A DNA stretch of 64,000 nt from Sphingomonadaceae bacterium (GTDB lineage: Bacteria; Pseudomonadota; Alphaproteobacteria; Sphingomonadales; Sphingomonadaceae): contig JAPZTW010000009.1 of the NCBI GenBank assembly GCA_027533105.1, positions 124,001 to 188,000 on the forward strand. Reading direction: 5' to 3'. Numbering within the stretch: the first letter of the stretch is position 1; every line of letters starts with the position of its first letter. A program made the translations under genes and the position numbers. The notes under the pieces are model-generated. The model was not told where the DNA came from, made no database searches, and worked only from the letters and a program-made list of their open reading frames with translations. Of the stretch, positions 52,685 to 61,877 are shown piece after piece.

Positions 52685-54286
52685 ATGGCTGACCTGGTTC
52701 CCGCGCCGATGTCGCCGACCGCGACCGCGCCGAACGATCCGTTGCAGCGCCTGCGCGGTCTTGCTACCCAGCCGGCCGTGCGCCGTGCCGCGCCCTGGCT
52801 CGCCGGGGTCGGGGCCCTGGGCCTCGCCGCGCTGGCCTGGGCGGTGATTGCCACCCCGCCGCAGCGCCAGTTGTTCGCCGAACTGGCCGATGCCGAGCGC
52901 GCCGGCGTGGTGACCGCGCTGGACGGGGCCGGGATCGCCTATACCATCGACAATGCCACCGGCGCGCTGAGCGTGGCCGAGGACGAGCTTTACCGCGCCC
53001 GCATGGTCGTGGCCGCCGATGGCGCGCTGGCCACGCCCGATGCCAGCGCCAGCCTCGACAGCCTGCCGCTGGGGGCCAGCCGCACACTCGAAGGCGCGCG
53101 CCTGCGCGAGGCCCGCGAGCGCGAACTGGAACTGACGATCCGCGAGATCCAGGGCGTCGAAGGCGTCCGGGTCCATCTCGCCGAAGCCAACCGCAGCGCC
53201 TTCGTGCGCGAGGATTCGCCGCCCAGCGCCTCGGTCATGCTGCGCATGGCGCGCGGGCGGACCCTGGGCGAGGGCCAGGTGGCGGCGATCGTCAACCTGG
53301 TGGCTGCCTCGGTGCCCGGCATGTCGCCTGATGCCGTGCGGGTGGTCGACCAGGGCGGACGCCTGCTTTCGGATCGCACCAGCGGCAAGGACAACGACCG
53401 GATCGAACTGCAGACTCGTCTGGAAACCAAGTTGCGCGGCCAGCTCGACCAGCTGCTCACCCCGATCCTGGGTGAAGGCCAGTTCAGCAGCGAGATCCAG
53501 GTCGAGCTCGACATGGACCAGGTCACCTCGGCCCGTGAAAGCTATGAAAAGGACGGCGCGCTGCGCACCGAAAGCCAGGCCCAGTCGCAAGGCGCGGCTG
53601 CCGGGCCGGTTGGCGGCGTGCCGGGCGCGCTCGCCAATACCCCGCCGCCGGCCACCACCCTGCAACCGGGCGGCCCCCAGGCCACCGTTCCCGCCGCCGG
53701 CGGTGTGCCGCTGGCCACCGGCGAATCCAGTGCGACGCGGACCTATGAACTGGGCCGTGAAGTGGCGGTCAGCAATGCCGCACCGGGCAAGGTCAAGCGG
53801 CTGTCGGTCGCCGTGGCGATCAGCGCCGCGGCGATGAAGAAGCAGGGCCGCCCGGCCGATCTCGAAGCGCTCAAGGCGCTGGTCAGCGCTGCCGTGGGGG
53901 CCGATGCCCAGCGCGGCGACCAGGTGGCCGTGCTGGCCCGTCCGTTCGAACCCGTGGCTGAAACCGGCACGCCGTTCTACGAATCCGCGTGGTTCAGCCT
54001 GGTGCTGCGCAGCCTGGTCGGTCTGCTGGCCGTGGCCATGGTCCTGCTGCTGGTCGGGCGTCCTCTGCTGAAGATGCTCAAGCGCTATGCCGATGGTAAC
54101 GGCTCCGGCCCGGCAGGCGGCCTTGCGCTTCCCGGTCCAGCCGCAGCCCGCTCCACGGGATCCGATGACCCCGTGCAGCTTGGCAAGCAGGTGGAACTGG
54201 CGAAGCGGCTGGTCGAGGAAAAGCCCGAAGACGCCCTCGTGGCGCTGCGCCGGATGCTGAAGCCGGTACCGGACAGCAAGTCATGA
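52685..54286 (+). CDS. fliF: flagellar MS-ring protein FliF
   Basis: 533 residues. First helix near 40-58 (LAGVGALGLAALAWAVIA). RBM domains show QLFAELADAERAGVVTALDGAGIAYTI and ARERELELTIREIQGVEGVRVHLAEA. The second helix, near 440-460 (SLVLRSLVGLLAVAMVLLLVG), and a C-terminal FliG-binding tail complete it. Base of the basal body. 3 bp after fliE, 4-bp overlap with fliG. Confidence 0.96.
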   Translation: MADLVPAPMSPTATAPNDPLQRLRGLATQPAVRRAAPWLAGVGALGLAALAWAVIATPPQRQLFAELADAERAGVVTALDGAGIAYTIDNATGALSVAEDELYRARMVVAADGALATPDASASLDSLPLGASRTLEGARLREARERELELTIREIQGVEGVRVHLAEANRSAFVREDSPPSASVMLRMARGRTLGEGQVAAIVNLVAASVPGMSPDAVRVVDQGGRLLSDRTSGKDNDRIELQTRLETKLRGQLDQLLTPILGEGQFSSEIQVELDMDQVTSARESYEKDGALRTESQAQSQGAAAGPVGGVPGALANTPPPATTLQPGGPQATVPAAGGVPLATGESSATRTYELGREVAVSNAAPGKVKRLSVAVAISAAAMKKQGRPADLEALKALVSAAVGADAQRGDQVAVLARPFEPVAETGTPFYESAWFSLVLRSLVGLLAVAMVLLLVGRPLLKMLKRYADGNGSGPAGGLALPGPAAARSTGSDDPVQLGKQVELAKRLVEEKPEDALVALRRMLKPVPDSKS

Positions 54287-55308
54287 TGGCGCCGAACCAC
54301 CAGACCGCACTGAGCGACGCCGAACGGGCCGCCGTGATGGTAATGCTGCTCGACGAAGGGCTCGCCGCCAGCCTGCTGGCCCGGCTCGAACCCGATGAGC
54401 TGGCCGTGCTGGGCGACAAGATGTGCGCCCTGGGCGAGATCGGGCCCGACCTGATCCGCCAGTCGATCGCCGGCTTCGTCGATCACGCCGATCGCTCCGG
54501 AATCGGCGCGGAAGGGCGGCCGATGCGGGTTCGCAATCTCATGACCGAGGCGCTCGGCCCGCTGAAGGCCGACAACCTGATGGATCGCATCCTGCCGCAG
54601 GGCGAGACCCAGCGCGGCTCGATCGAACTGGCCCGCTGGCTCAATGCCCCGGCGCTGATCGAACTGGTCGAAGGCGAGCATCCCCAGGCGATCGCCCTGC
54701 TGCTGCTGCAGCTTCAGACCGAGGTGGCAGCCGAAGTGCTGCGCGCCCTGCCCTCGGCGCTCCAACCCCAGGTGATGCACCGGATCGCCACGATGGGCCC
54801 GGTTTCGGGCGAGGCGCTGGCCATGCTCGACCGGCTGCTGAACGAGCGGATCGCGGCCCTGCACGGCCCGGCCATGCTGCAATTGGGCGGCGCGCGCGAC
54901 GCGGCCGAGATCATCAACAATGCCGGCAAGGCGGTCGAAAAGCGCGTCATGCCGGAACTCGGCCGGATCGACCGGACCCTGGCCCGCGCGATCGAGAACG
55001 AGATGTTCAAGTTCGAACACCTCTTCGCGCTCAGCCCGCTGGAGATGGGTGCCCTGCTGCGCGAAGTGGAAAGCGAGGTCCTGATCGATGCGCTGAAGGG
55101 CATTGGCGAGGAGCAGCGCGAAGTGTTCTTCCAGGCCATGTCGAGCCGTGCGGCCGAAGGCGTGAAGGACGAGATCGCCGCGCGCGGCCGCCTGAAGCTG
55201 GCCGAGGTGCAGGAAGCCCAGAAGGTGATCGTCAGCACCGCGAAGCGGCTGGCCAACGAGGGGATTATCGCCTTCGGCTCGGGCGGCGCGGACGGCGAAT
55301 ATGTCTAG
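54283..55308 (+). CDS. fliG: flagellar switch protein FliG
   Basis: 341 residues, normal length. EHPQ in VEGEHPQAIALLLLQLQ (middle domain). The C-terminal domain has VLIDALKGIGEEQREVFFQAMSSRAAEGVKDEI with the charged residues that meet MotA. The N-terminal part binds FliF. Overlaps fliF by 4 bp and fliH by 8 bp. Confidence 0.96.
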   Translation: MMAPNHQTALSDAERAAVMVMLLDEGLAASLLARLEPDELAVLGDKMCALGEIGPDLIRQSIAGFVDHADRSGIGAEGRPMRVRNLMTEALGPLKADNLMDRILPQGETQRGSIELARWLNAPALIELVEGEHPQAIALLLLQLQTEVAAEVLRALPSALQPQVMHRIATMGPVSGEALAMLDRLLNERIAALHGPAMLQLGGARDAAEIINNAGKAVEKRVMPELGRIDRTLARAIENEMFKFEHLFALSPLEMGALLREVESEVLIDALKGIGEEQREVFFQAMSSRAAEGVKDEIAARGRLKLAEVQEAQKVIVSTAKRLANEGIIAFGSGGADGEYV

Positions 55309-55870
55309 CCTGCCGCTGGCAGTCCTTGGCGGGGCCGGCGGCTTTGCCAGCGATCCGCGCTTTTCGGGTCAAGCGATCGTGCCGCCGGCCCCGCCGCCCG
55401 AGGATCCCGTGGCCCTGGCCTGGGCCGATGGCCATGCCGCCGGCTATGCCGAAGCCCAGGCGGAGGCAGCCCTGCGTCGCGAGGCCGATGACCAGGCGCG
55501 CGCCCGGATCGAACTGGCCCTCGCCCGGCTCGACGCCGAGCAGGGCGAAGTCCTGCGGCAGCGGCTGGTCGATACCGTGACCGCCCTGTGCGAGGCGGCG
55601 CTGCTTCCGCTGGCGCTTGATCCGGCAGCCCTGGCCCAGCGCGCCACGCGCGCCGCGGCCATGCTCGCGCGGGCTGACGATGCCGCCGTGCTGCGGCTGC
55701 ACCCCGATGACCTGGCCCTGATCGAGGCCCGGCTGCCCGCCGGTCTGCCGGTGGAACCCGATCCGACGCTGGAACGCGGCGCCCTGCGCCTTGAAGGCAG
55801 TGCGGGCGGGGTCGAGGATGGCCCGGCGCAATGGCGGCGGGCCGTGGCCGAAGCGCTCGGCCCGTGCTGA
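55301..55870 (+). CDS. fliH: flagellar export ATPase regulator FliH
   Basis: 189 residues. ALAWADGHAAGYAEAQAEAALRREADDQARARIELALARL is the Ala/Gly/Glu-rich helical region of FliH, followed by a small alpha/beta domain (ADDAAVLRLHPDDLALIEARLP). Family sequence is loose; the position between fliG and fliI decides. Overlaps fliI by 7 bp. Confidence 0.85.
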   Translation: MSSLPLAVLGGAGGFASDPRFSGQAIVPPAPPPEDPVALAWADGHAAGYAEAQAEAALRREADDQARARIELALARLDAEQGEVLRQRLVDTVTALCEAALLPLALDPAALAQRATRAAAMLARADDAAVLRLHPDDLALIEARLPAGLPVEPDPTLERGALRLEGSAGGVEDGPAQWRRAVAEALGPC

Positions 55871-57192
55871 ACCGCTGCCTGCCGCTGCTGGCTGAACTGG
55901 GCGAGGCGCAATTGCGGCTCGATCCGGTGCGCTATGGGCTGGTCAGCGCCTGCGATGGCGGCCTGCTGGAGGTCAGCGGCCTCAACGCGCCGATTGGCGC
56001 GCTGTGCGACGTTGCCCATGGGGCCGCGCCGCTGACCGCCGAAGTGATCGGCTTCCGCAATGGCCGCTCGCTGCTGATGCTGCTGGGCGACACGGTGATG
56101 CTGCGCCCCGGATCCCGGGTGCGCACCCGCGGGCAACCCGGCATGGTCCCCGTCGGCGAGGCCTATCTGGGCCGCGCGGTCGATGGTGCGGGCGTGCCGA
56201 TCGATGGCGGCCCGCCGCTCCATACCCGGGCACTATGGCCCGCCGGGGGCAAGCGCGCCGGGGCGCTCGATCGCAGCCCGGTGCGCAGCCCCTTCGACAC
56301 CGGAGTGCGCGCGCTCAATGCCCTGACCACCTTCGGGATCGGCCAGCGGATCGGGATCATGGCCGGATCGGGGGTCGGCAAGTCGGTCCTGCTCGACATG
56401 ATCGCGACCGGCGCCGAGGCCGAGATCGTGATCGTCGGCCTGATCGGCGAACGCGCGCGCGAGGTTTCCGACTTCGTCGAACGCCACATGCACGGCGCCA
56501 GGCGCGAGCGCACGGCGGTGATTGCCGTCCCCGCCGACCATGCCCCCAACCTGCGGCTGCGCGGAGCCATGCTGGCAACAAGCCTGGCCGAGCATTTCCG
56601 CGCCCAGGGCCGCCAGGTCCTGCTGATCATGGACAGCCTGACCCGTGTGGCCCATGCGGGCCGCGAGATCGCCCTGCTGCTGGGTGAACCCGGCGCGGCG
56701 CGCGGCTATCCCCCTTCGGCGCTGGCGACGATCACCAAGCTGGTCGAACGCGCCGGCAATTCCGCCGCTTCGGGCGGGTCGATCACCGGACTTTACACCG
56801 TGCTGGCCGATGGCGATGCACAGGACGATCCGGTGGTCGATACCGCCCGCGCGATCCTCGATGGCCATGTCGTCCTCAGCCGCGACCTGGCCCAGCGCGG
56901 GCAATATCCGGCTATCGATGTGGCCGCCTCGCTCAGCCGGGTGATGGCCGATATTGCCGGGCCCGATCACCTGGCCTTGGCCCGCCGATTCCGGGCGCTG
57001 GTCGCCGCTTACGAAGCCAACCGCGACCTGGTGCTGATGGGGGCCTATCGCCCCGGCGCCGATCCGCAGCTTGACCGGGCGATCGCCCTCCACGACCGGC
57101 TGACCGAGTTCCTGTGCCAGCCCGCGCGCAGCACGGTACCGCTCGACCAGTCGATCGCTGCGCTGGCCGCGCTGCTGCGCGATGACGGCTGA
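55864..57192 (+). CDS. fliI: flagellum-specific ATPase FliI
   Basis: 442 residues from the GTG at 55864 overlapping the fliH stop; a start at 55831 would intrude further into fliH. F1-beta-like ATPase: Walker A GSGVGKSVLL, VIVGLIGERAREVSDFVER, Walker B LLIMDSLTRVAHAGREIALLLGEPGAARGYPPSAL. Powers export with FliH and FliJ. Confidence 0.96.
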   Translation: MLNRCLPLLAELGEAQLRLDPVRYGLVSACDGGLLEVSGLNAPIGALCDVAHGAAPLTAEVIGFRNGRSLLMLLGDTVMLRPGSRVRTRGQPGMVPVGEAYLGRAVDGAGVPIDGGPPLHTRALWPAGGKRAGALDRSPVRSPFDTGVRALNALTTFGIGQRIGIMAGSGVGKSVLLDMIATGAEAEIVIVGLIGERAREVSDFVERHMHGARRERTAVIAVPADHAPNLRLRGAMLATSLAEHFRAQGRQVLLIMDSLTRVAHAGREIALLLGEPGAARGYPPSALATITKLVERAGNSAASGGSITGLYTVLADGDAQDDPVVDTARAILDGHVVLSRDLAQRGQYPAIDVAASLSRVMADIAGPDHLALARRFRALVAAYEANRDLVLMGAYRPGADPQLDRAIALHDRLTEFLCQPARSTVPLDQSIAALAALLRDDG

Positions 57193-57610
57193 GGCGGCAC
57201 GGCTCAAGCGGCTGACGCGGCTCGAACGGGTGCGCGCGCTGGCCAAGCAGGATGCGCTGCGCGCTGCCGCAGAGGCGGAAGGACACCTGGCGCAATTGCA
57301 GGCCCTGGCCGACCGCACTGCCCGCCTCGCCGCCGATTACCGGGCGCGGCGCGATTGCACCAGCGGCGCGGACCTGCGACGCCTGGCGATCTTTGCCGAT
57401 GGCCTTGCCGCGATCGGCAGCGCCACCACTCGCGATGCCCTGGCTGCGCGGGCTGCCGCCGACCAGCGCCAGCTCGACCTCGCCCGCGCCGAACGCAGCC
57501 GCGCGGCGGTGGAGGAACGCGCCCGGAGCGAAGCCCAGAAGCTCGCCCGCCTCCGCGCCCGGCCGGCACTGGCTGCCCGGAAGGCAATTGGCACGGGTCT
57601 TGAAGAGTAA
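57182..57610 (+). CDS. fliJ: flagellar export stalk protein FliJ
   Basis: 142 residues, almost wholly coiled coil (RLTRLERVRALAKQDALRAAAEAEGHLAQLQALAD and DQRQLDLARAERSRAAVEERARSEAQKLARL), like FliJ/gamma-subunit stalks. No sequence motif; identification rests on shape and the 11-bp overlap with fliI. Confidence 0.8.
   Translation: MTAEAARLKRLTRLERVRALAKQDALRAAAEAEGHLAQLQALADRTARLAADYRARRDCTSGADLRRLAIFADGLAAIGSATTRDALAARAAADQRQLDLARAERSRAAVEERARSEAQKLARLRARPALAARKAIGTGLEE
57589..57603 (+). promoter_or_regulatory. sigma-54-like promoter before fliK
   Basis: TGGCACG-GGTC-TTGA: a perfect -24 half and an imperfect -12 (GA instead of GC). It overlaps the fliJ 3' end, 39 bp before the fliK ATG. 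The paired palindromes at 57833-57869 lie about 220 bp downstream. Confidence 0.5.
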
Positions 57611-57641
57611 GCGTGCGAAGCCCTGACAAGGACCCGCATCG

Positions 57642-58817
57642 ATGCTGCCCCTTTCTACCCCTCTGCCTTCCCAGACTGCCCCGGCCACCATCGAACCCTC
57701 CCCCAACAATGGCGGAAATCGGGCGGAAAATGGCAATTTCGGGGTGCTGCTGGCACAATTGGGCGAAGGCGCTGCCGGGCAACCGGCCAATGATGAAACG
57801 GCGGCAACCGCCGCTGCCGCGACAATCCCTGCCGGCAAGGGTTTGCCGGATGGCGGCAAGGATTTGCCGGTTGCCGAAGATGCCGCAGCCGACGAGCCGC
57901 CCGCCGCGCCCGTTGTCCTGCTGCCTCTGGCCGCGAACATGCTGATCGCCGGCAGCCCGGCCCCGGCTCAGCCCGCACTGGATGCTCCGCGCGAGCCTGC
58001 CACTGGCGATGCCCGCCCGGCCACCACTCCGCCGCTGCCCGCCCCGGTCGCTCCGCCGCGCCTCGCTCCGGGGCAGGATCAGCCCGCCCCTGCCCTGCCG
58101 GTGCTGCAGGTGGCCGCGACCGAATTGCCCGAAGCAGGGCGGGTGCTGCCCGAACCGCCGCGCTATGCCCCGCCCCCGCGCCTTGCCGCCAGCCTGCGGG
58201 TCAAGCTGGAGGGCGCCGCCGGCCCTGCGCCGCTGCGCGACAAGGCAATCGAGGCGCTGCTGCCCGGCCCAGCTGCTTCGGCCACGGCCACCGGCCATCA
58301 GTCGCCGGGCTTCGCCCTGCCCTCCGTCACGGCCAATCCGGGTCAGCCCGGCCTCGCCGCGCCAGCGGCCGAGGCCATGCTGCGTCCGCAGGACTTCACC
58401 CAACTGATCGACCGGCTGGTCTCCGCGCGCGAAGCCGCCTTGCCGCAGGCCGCCTCGCTCAGCCTGGCCCACGCCGAATTTGGGCGGATCGACCTCAGCT
58501 TCGCGCGCGATGGCGATGGGCTGTCGGTCGCGCTGGCCAGCCCCGATCCCGACTTTGCCCGCGCGGTCCAGGCGGCAGTCCCGCCCGCCGCCACCGCCAG
58601 CGATGCCGGAACGCACCGCCAGCCCGGCAGCGGCAGCGGTTCGCACGATGGCGCGAGCGCCCAGTCGCACGGTTCGCATTCCGGCCAGCCATCCGCCCAG
58701 GGCGGCGAGCGGCGCGATGGCCGTCCGGCTGACCAGCCCATGCCCGGGCGCGCCCGCGCCGATCGGACCGCCACTCATTCTGCCCGCGACCTGCGCGGCG
58801 CCGGCATCTTTGCCTGA
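57642..58817 (+). CDS. fliK: hook-length control protein FliK
   Basis: 391 residues. A long Pro/Ala-rich, disordered N-terminal two-thirds serves as the ruler part. The conserved C-terminal core has FTQLIDRLVSAREAALPQAASLSLAHAEFGRIDLSFARDGDGLSVALASPDPDFARAVQAA, then a Gln/Ser/His-rich tail. Residues about 64-78 (AGKGLPDGGKDLPV) are encoded by the paired palindromes at 57833-57869. It switches export from hook to filament. Own promoter candidate upstream; 31-bp gap to fliJ. Confidence 0.85.
   Translation: MLPLSTPLPSQTAPATIEPSPNNGGNRAENGNFGVLLAQLGEGAAGQPANDETAATAAAATIPAGKGLPDGGKDLPVAEDAAADEPPAAPVVLLPLAANMLIAGSPAPAQPALDAPREPATGDARPATTPPLPAPVAPPRLAPGQDQPAPALPVLQVAATELPEAGRVLPEPPRYAPPPRLAASLRVKLEGAAGPAPLRDKAIEALLPGPAASATATGHQSPGFALPSVTANPGQPGLAAPAAEAMLRPQDFTQLIDRLVSAREAALPQAASLSLAHAEFGRIDLSFARDGDGLSVALASPDPDFARAVQAAVPPAATASDAGTHRQPGSGSGSHDGASAQSHGSHSGQPSAQGGERRDGRPADQPMPGRARADRTATHSARDLRGAGIFA
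57833..57869. promoter_or_regulatory. paired FlbD-type palindromes inside fliK
   Basis: CGGCAAG-GG-TTTGCCG (57833-57848) and CGGCAAG-GA-TTTGCCG (57854-57869), spaced exactly 21 bp. The surrounding stretch TTGCCGGATGGCGGCAAG and the following TTGCCGGTTGCCG are shared with the site upstream of flgB at 38041-38073. Confidence 0.55.
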
Positions 58818-58840
58818 TCCCGAAACCAGAGGACCCGATA

Positions 58841-59428
58841 ATGACTGACAAGACCGAAACCGCTGCGCCGCCAAAGAAGGGCAAGGGTCTGGTGGTAAAG
58901 CTGCTGGTCGGCCTGGGGCTGGTCAGTGCAGGCGGTGGCGGGGCCTTCGCCCTGGTCCAGTCCGGCATGCTGGACCAGGTCAGGGGCGGGGCAAAGGACG
59001 ACAACCAGCCCCGGCTGGTCCGCAAGGGCGAGGATGATCCCTATGCCCCGGCCAGCGAAGGCAAGGGCGGCGAGGCGGCTGCCGATGTCGATGGCGAAGG
59101 CGGCAGCGAATATCGCACCAGCTATTACAACTTCACCGAGGACTTCACCTCGAACCTCAAGAACTCCGCCGCGCTGATCCAGGTCAGCGTGGCCTGTTCG
59201 ACTCGCCGCGACGGGCGGGTGCTGATGTGGCTGCGCAAGCACGAGCTGGCGATCCGCAGCGAGATCCTGGTCGTGCTGGCCGACACGCCCGAGGACGAGG
59301 CCTTCAGTCCCGAAGGCAAGAAGCGCCTCCAGGCCCGGCTGACCGAAACGATCAATCGCGTACTGACCGAGCGCGAGGGCTTTGGCGGGGTCGATGCCGT
59401 CCACTTCAAGTCCTTCCTGGTGCAGTGA
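58841..59428 (+). CDS. fliL: flagellar basal-body protein FliL
   Basis: 195 residues. Basic N-terminus, one helix (about 14-36, LLVGLGLVSAGGGGAFALVQSG), an acidic linker, then a stomatin-like periplasmic domain: FTSNLKNSAALIQVSVACSTRRDG, MWLRKHELAIRSEILVVLADTPEDEAFSPEGKKRLQARLTETINRVL. It supports the stator. The C-terminus VDAVHFKSFLVQ is typical. Confidence 0.92.
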   Translation: MTDKTETAAPPKKGKGLVVKLLVGLGLVSAGGGGAFALVQSGMLDQVRGGAKDDNQPRLVRKGEDDPYAPASEGKGGEAAADVDGEGGSEYRTSYYNFTEDFTSNLKNSAALIQVSVACSTRRDGRVLMWLRKHELAIRSEILVVLADTPEDEAFSPEGKKRLQARLTETINRVLTEREGFGGVDAVHFKSFLVQ

Positions 59429-59435
59429 GCCGGCG

Positions 59436-60275
59436 ATGAGCAAACCCGTCCGCGCCTTTGTCGCCGCCGCGCCGGCCGCCCAGCATTGCCTGGAACTGGT
59501 GGCGCGCGGCCCCGATCCGGCCGAGCTTGGCCTGCGCTGGCGCATGCTGGGCGAACGCCTGGCCGAGGCCCTGGTGCTGCACTTGGCGCCGGTGCTGGGC
59601 GGCAAGACCCCAAGGGTTGCCGTGAGCGCCGATGCTACCCCGCCCGCACTGGCCGCCCATGGCCAGGTCTGCCGCCATGGCGCGACCGAGCGGCTCGGCC
59701 TGGCAATCGATGGCGCGGCCATGCTGCGGCTGATCGACCGGGCCTTTGGCGGGCCGGGCGAAGTGCCGCTGCCCCTGCCGGCCACCCTGCCACCTTCGGC
59801 CACGCTGGTGGTCGGGCGGGTTGCCGCCGCGATCGGCGCGGCCCTCGCCGATACGCTCGATTGCAACGCCGAAGAGCTGGTCTTCCAGCCTCGCGCCGAG
59901 GCTCCCGAAGCGATGGGTGCGGTCGTGCTGACGCTTCTGGTCAGCCAGGGCAGCGATCCGGCCTGGCCGATCGCGCTGGCGCTTTCGCCTGCGGGCCTGG
60001 CCGAATGGCTTGGCCCGCGCCGGGTCGAGGTCGCCGCCCGCCGCAGCGCCGATCCCGCCGCCGCGCCCTTTGCCGATGTCCCGCTGCCGCTGGCGGCGCG
60101 GCTGGTCGATATGCGCGTGCCGCTCAGCACCGTGGCCCGGCTCGAACCCGGCATGGTGCTCCCGGTCGCGATTGCCCGCGCCGTCCCGCTGGAAGCCGGC
60201 GGGGTGGTGATCGCGCGCGGGACGGTCGGCAACCAGGACGACCGCATTGCCATCAAGCTTACCCACATTGCCTGA
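59436..60275 (+). CDS. fliM: flagellar switch protein FliM, divergent
   Basis: 279 residues from the ATG at 59436, shorter than the usual 320-340. The C-terminal SpoA/FliN-like domain is clear (VPLPLAARLVDMRVPLSTVARLEPGMVLPVAIARAVPLEAGGVVIARGTVG). The middle CheC-like domain is weakly recognisable (RAFGGPGE, ATLVVGRVAAAIGAALADTL). The N-terminal CheY-docking motif (LSQxEIDALL) of ordinary FliM is absent. The order fliL-fliM-fliN supports the call. Confidence 0.8.
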   Translation: MSKPVRAFVAAAPAAQHCLELVARGPDPAELGLRWRMLGERLAEALVLHLAPVLGGKTPRVAVSADATPPALAAHGQVCRHGATERLGLAIDGAAMLRLIDRAFGGPGEVPLPLPATLPPSATLVVGRVAAAIGAALADTLDCNAEELVFQPRAEAPEAMGAVVLTLLVSQGSDPAWPIALALSPAGLAEWLGPRRVEVAARRSADPAAAPFADVPLPLAARLVDMRVPLSTVARLEPGMVLPVAIARAVPLEAGGVVIARGTVGNQDDRIAIKLTHIA

Positions 60276-60294
60276 CAGGAACGGAAGAGATCCC

Positions 60295-60567
60295 ATGACC
60301 ATTCACACCCGCGGCTTTGACCTGTTGAAGGAAGTCGACGTCCGCCTCTCGGTCGAGCTCGGCAAGACCGACATGAAACTGAAGGACGTCCTCGCACTCG
60401 GCGAGGAATCGGTCGTCATGCTCGACCGGCTGACCGACGAACTGCTCGACGTGCTGGTCAACGGCAAGCTGATCGCGCGCGGCGAGATCGTGACCGAGGG
60501 CAACCGCTTCGGCCTGCGGATCGTCGAACTGGCCGGTGGCGGCGCCCCGGGCGGAGAGATCGCCTGA
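60295..60567 (+). CDS. fliN: flagellar switch protein FliN
   Basis: 90 residues. [72 protein letters not shown] is the complete SpoA domain. C-ring component that also docks FliH. The stop shares a base with the fliO start. Confidence 0.95.
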   Translation: MTIHTRGFDLLKEVDVRLSVELGKTDMKLKDVLALGEESVVMLDRLTDELLDVLVNGKLIARGEIVTEGNRFGLRIVELAGGGAPGGEIA

Positions 60568-60836
60568 TGGGCTGGTACATCCTCAAGCTGGTCCTGCTGC
60601 TGCCGCTGATCGCGGGGCTGGCCTGGGCCTCGCTCAAGCTGGCGGCCAAGGCCCAGGCGAAATTCGGCGCCGCGCCGCAGGGCGGCAAGGCGGTGCGGGT
60701 GGTGGAAACCACCATGCTGTCCCCCACGCTGAAGCTGGCGGTGATCGAGTTCCACGGGCGCGAGATCCTGGTCTCGGTCTCGCGCAACGGACTGGCGCGG
60801 CTGGCCGAGGCTCCGGCGCGGGAGATCGAACCGTGA
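60567..60836 (+). CDS. fliO: flagellar biosynthesis protein FliO
   Basis: 89 residues. One membrane helix ([23 protein letters not shown]), then a small cytoplasmic domain [41 protein letters not shown], the FliO pattern (l.p...l.lv...g...ll.vt..g...l). Helps assemble the FliP ring. Overlaps fliP by 4 bp. Confidence 0.85.
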   Translation: MGWYILKLVLLLPLIAGLAWASLKLAAKAQAKFGAAPQGGKAVRVVETTMLSPTLKLAVIEFHGREILVSVSRNGLARLAEAPAREIEP

Positions 60837-61600
60837 GGAAGCTCCTCGCCCTTCCCGCCCTGTTGCTGCCCACGCTGGCCCATGCCCAGGCGGCCGTCGG
60901 CGCGACCGCGCAGGCCGCCGTGCCCGGTGCGCTCGACCGCGCGTTCGGCGCGATTGGCGGCGCCCAGGGCTCGGGCCTGTCGCTCTCGCTCCAGCTGCTG
61001 CTGCTGATGGGGCTGCTGACGATCCTGCCCGGCCTGCTGCTGATGATGACCAGCTTCACCCGGATCCTGATCGTGCTGTCGATCCTGCGGCAGGCGCTGG
61101 GCCTGCAACAGAGCCCGCCCAACCAGGTGCTGATCGGCCTCGCGCTGTTCCTCAGCCTGTTCGTCATGGCCCCGACACTGGAGCGGGTGAACCAGACCGC
61201 GATTGCCCCCTATGCCGCCGGCACGATCAACGCCGAGCAGGCGATTGCCAACGGCGGCAAGGAATTCCACGCCTTCATGCTGCGCCAGACCCGCAAGACC
61301 GACCTCGCCATGTTTGCCGACATGGCCAAGGCGCCCAAGTTCGCGCGGGGCGAGGACGTGCCCTTCTCGATCCTGCTCCCGGCTTTCGTCACCAGCGAAC
61401 TCAAGACCGCGTTCCAGATCGGCTTCATGCTGTTCCTGCCCTTCCTGGTGATCGACCTGGTGGTCTCGTCCGTGCTGATGAGCCTGGGGATGATGATGAT
61501 GAGCCCGACCATCGTCAGCCTGCCATTCAAGCTGCTGCTGTTCGTGCTGGTCGATGGCTGGGCGCTGCTGATGGGCAGCCTCGCGGCGAGTTTCGGATAG
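60833..61600 (+). CDS. fliP: flagellar export gate protein FliP
   Basis: 255 residues starting with GTG at 60833. Cleavable signal sequence [16 protein letters not shown], then helices including [54 protein letters not shown], and [59 protein letters not shown]. Pentameric core of the export gate. Confidence 0.97.
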   Translation: MRKLLALPALLLPTLAHAQAAVGATAQAAVPGALDRAFGAIGGAQGSGLSLSLQLLLLMGLLTILPGLLLMMTSFTRILIVLSILRQALGLQQSPPNQVLIGLALFLSLFVMAPTLERVNQTAIAPYAAGTINAEQAIANGGKEFHAFMLRQTRKTDLAMFADMAKAPKFARGEDVPFSILLPAFVTSELKTAFQIGFMLFLPFLVIDLVVSSVLMSLGMMMMSPTIVSLPFKLLLFVLVDGWALLMGSLAASFG

Positions 61601-61604
61601 CGCA

Positions 61605-61877
61605 ATGGACGATACCGCTGCCCTCCTTTCGCTGGCCGACCGGATGCTGTGGACCACCGCGCTGGTCGCGGCGCCGGTCCTGCTGGCCACCCTCGCCGTG
61701 GGGATCGTGATCGGGATCGTCCAGGCGGCGACCTCGGTCAACGAACAGACGCTGACCTTCGTGCCCAAGCTGGCGATCACCGCGCTGGTGCTGGTGGTGT
61801 TCGGCGCCTCGATGATGGGGCTGATCGGCGATTTCACGCAGGAAATCTTCGCCACCATCGCCGGGGGACCGCGATGA
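61605..61877 (+). CDS. fliQ: flagellar export gate protein FliQ
   Basis: 90 residues, two helices (WTTALVAAPVLLATLAVGIVIGIVQAATSVNEQTLTFVPKLAITALVLVVFGASMMG). QAATSVNEQTLTFVPK is diagnostic. 4 bp after fliP and 4-bp overlap with fliR. Confidence 0.96.
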   Translation: MDDTAALLSLADRMLWTTALVAAPVLLATLAVGIVIGIVQAATSVNEQTLTFVPKLAITALVLVVFGASMMGLIGDFTQEIFATIAGGPR

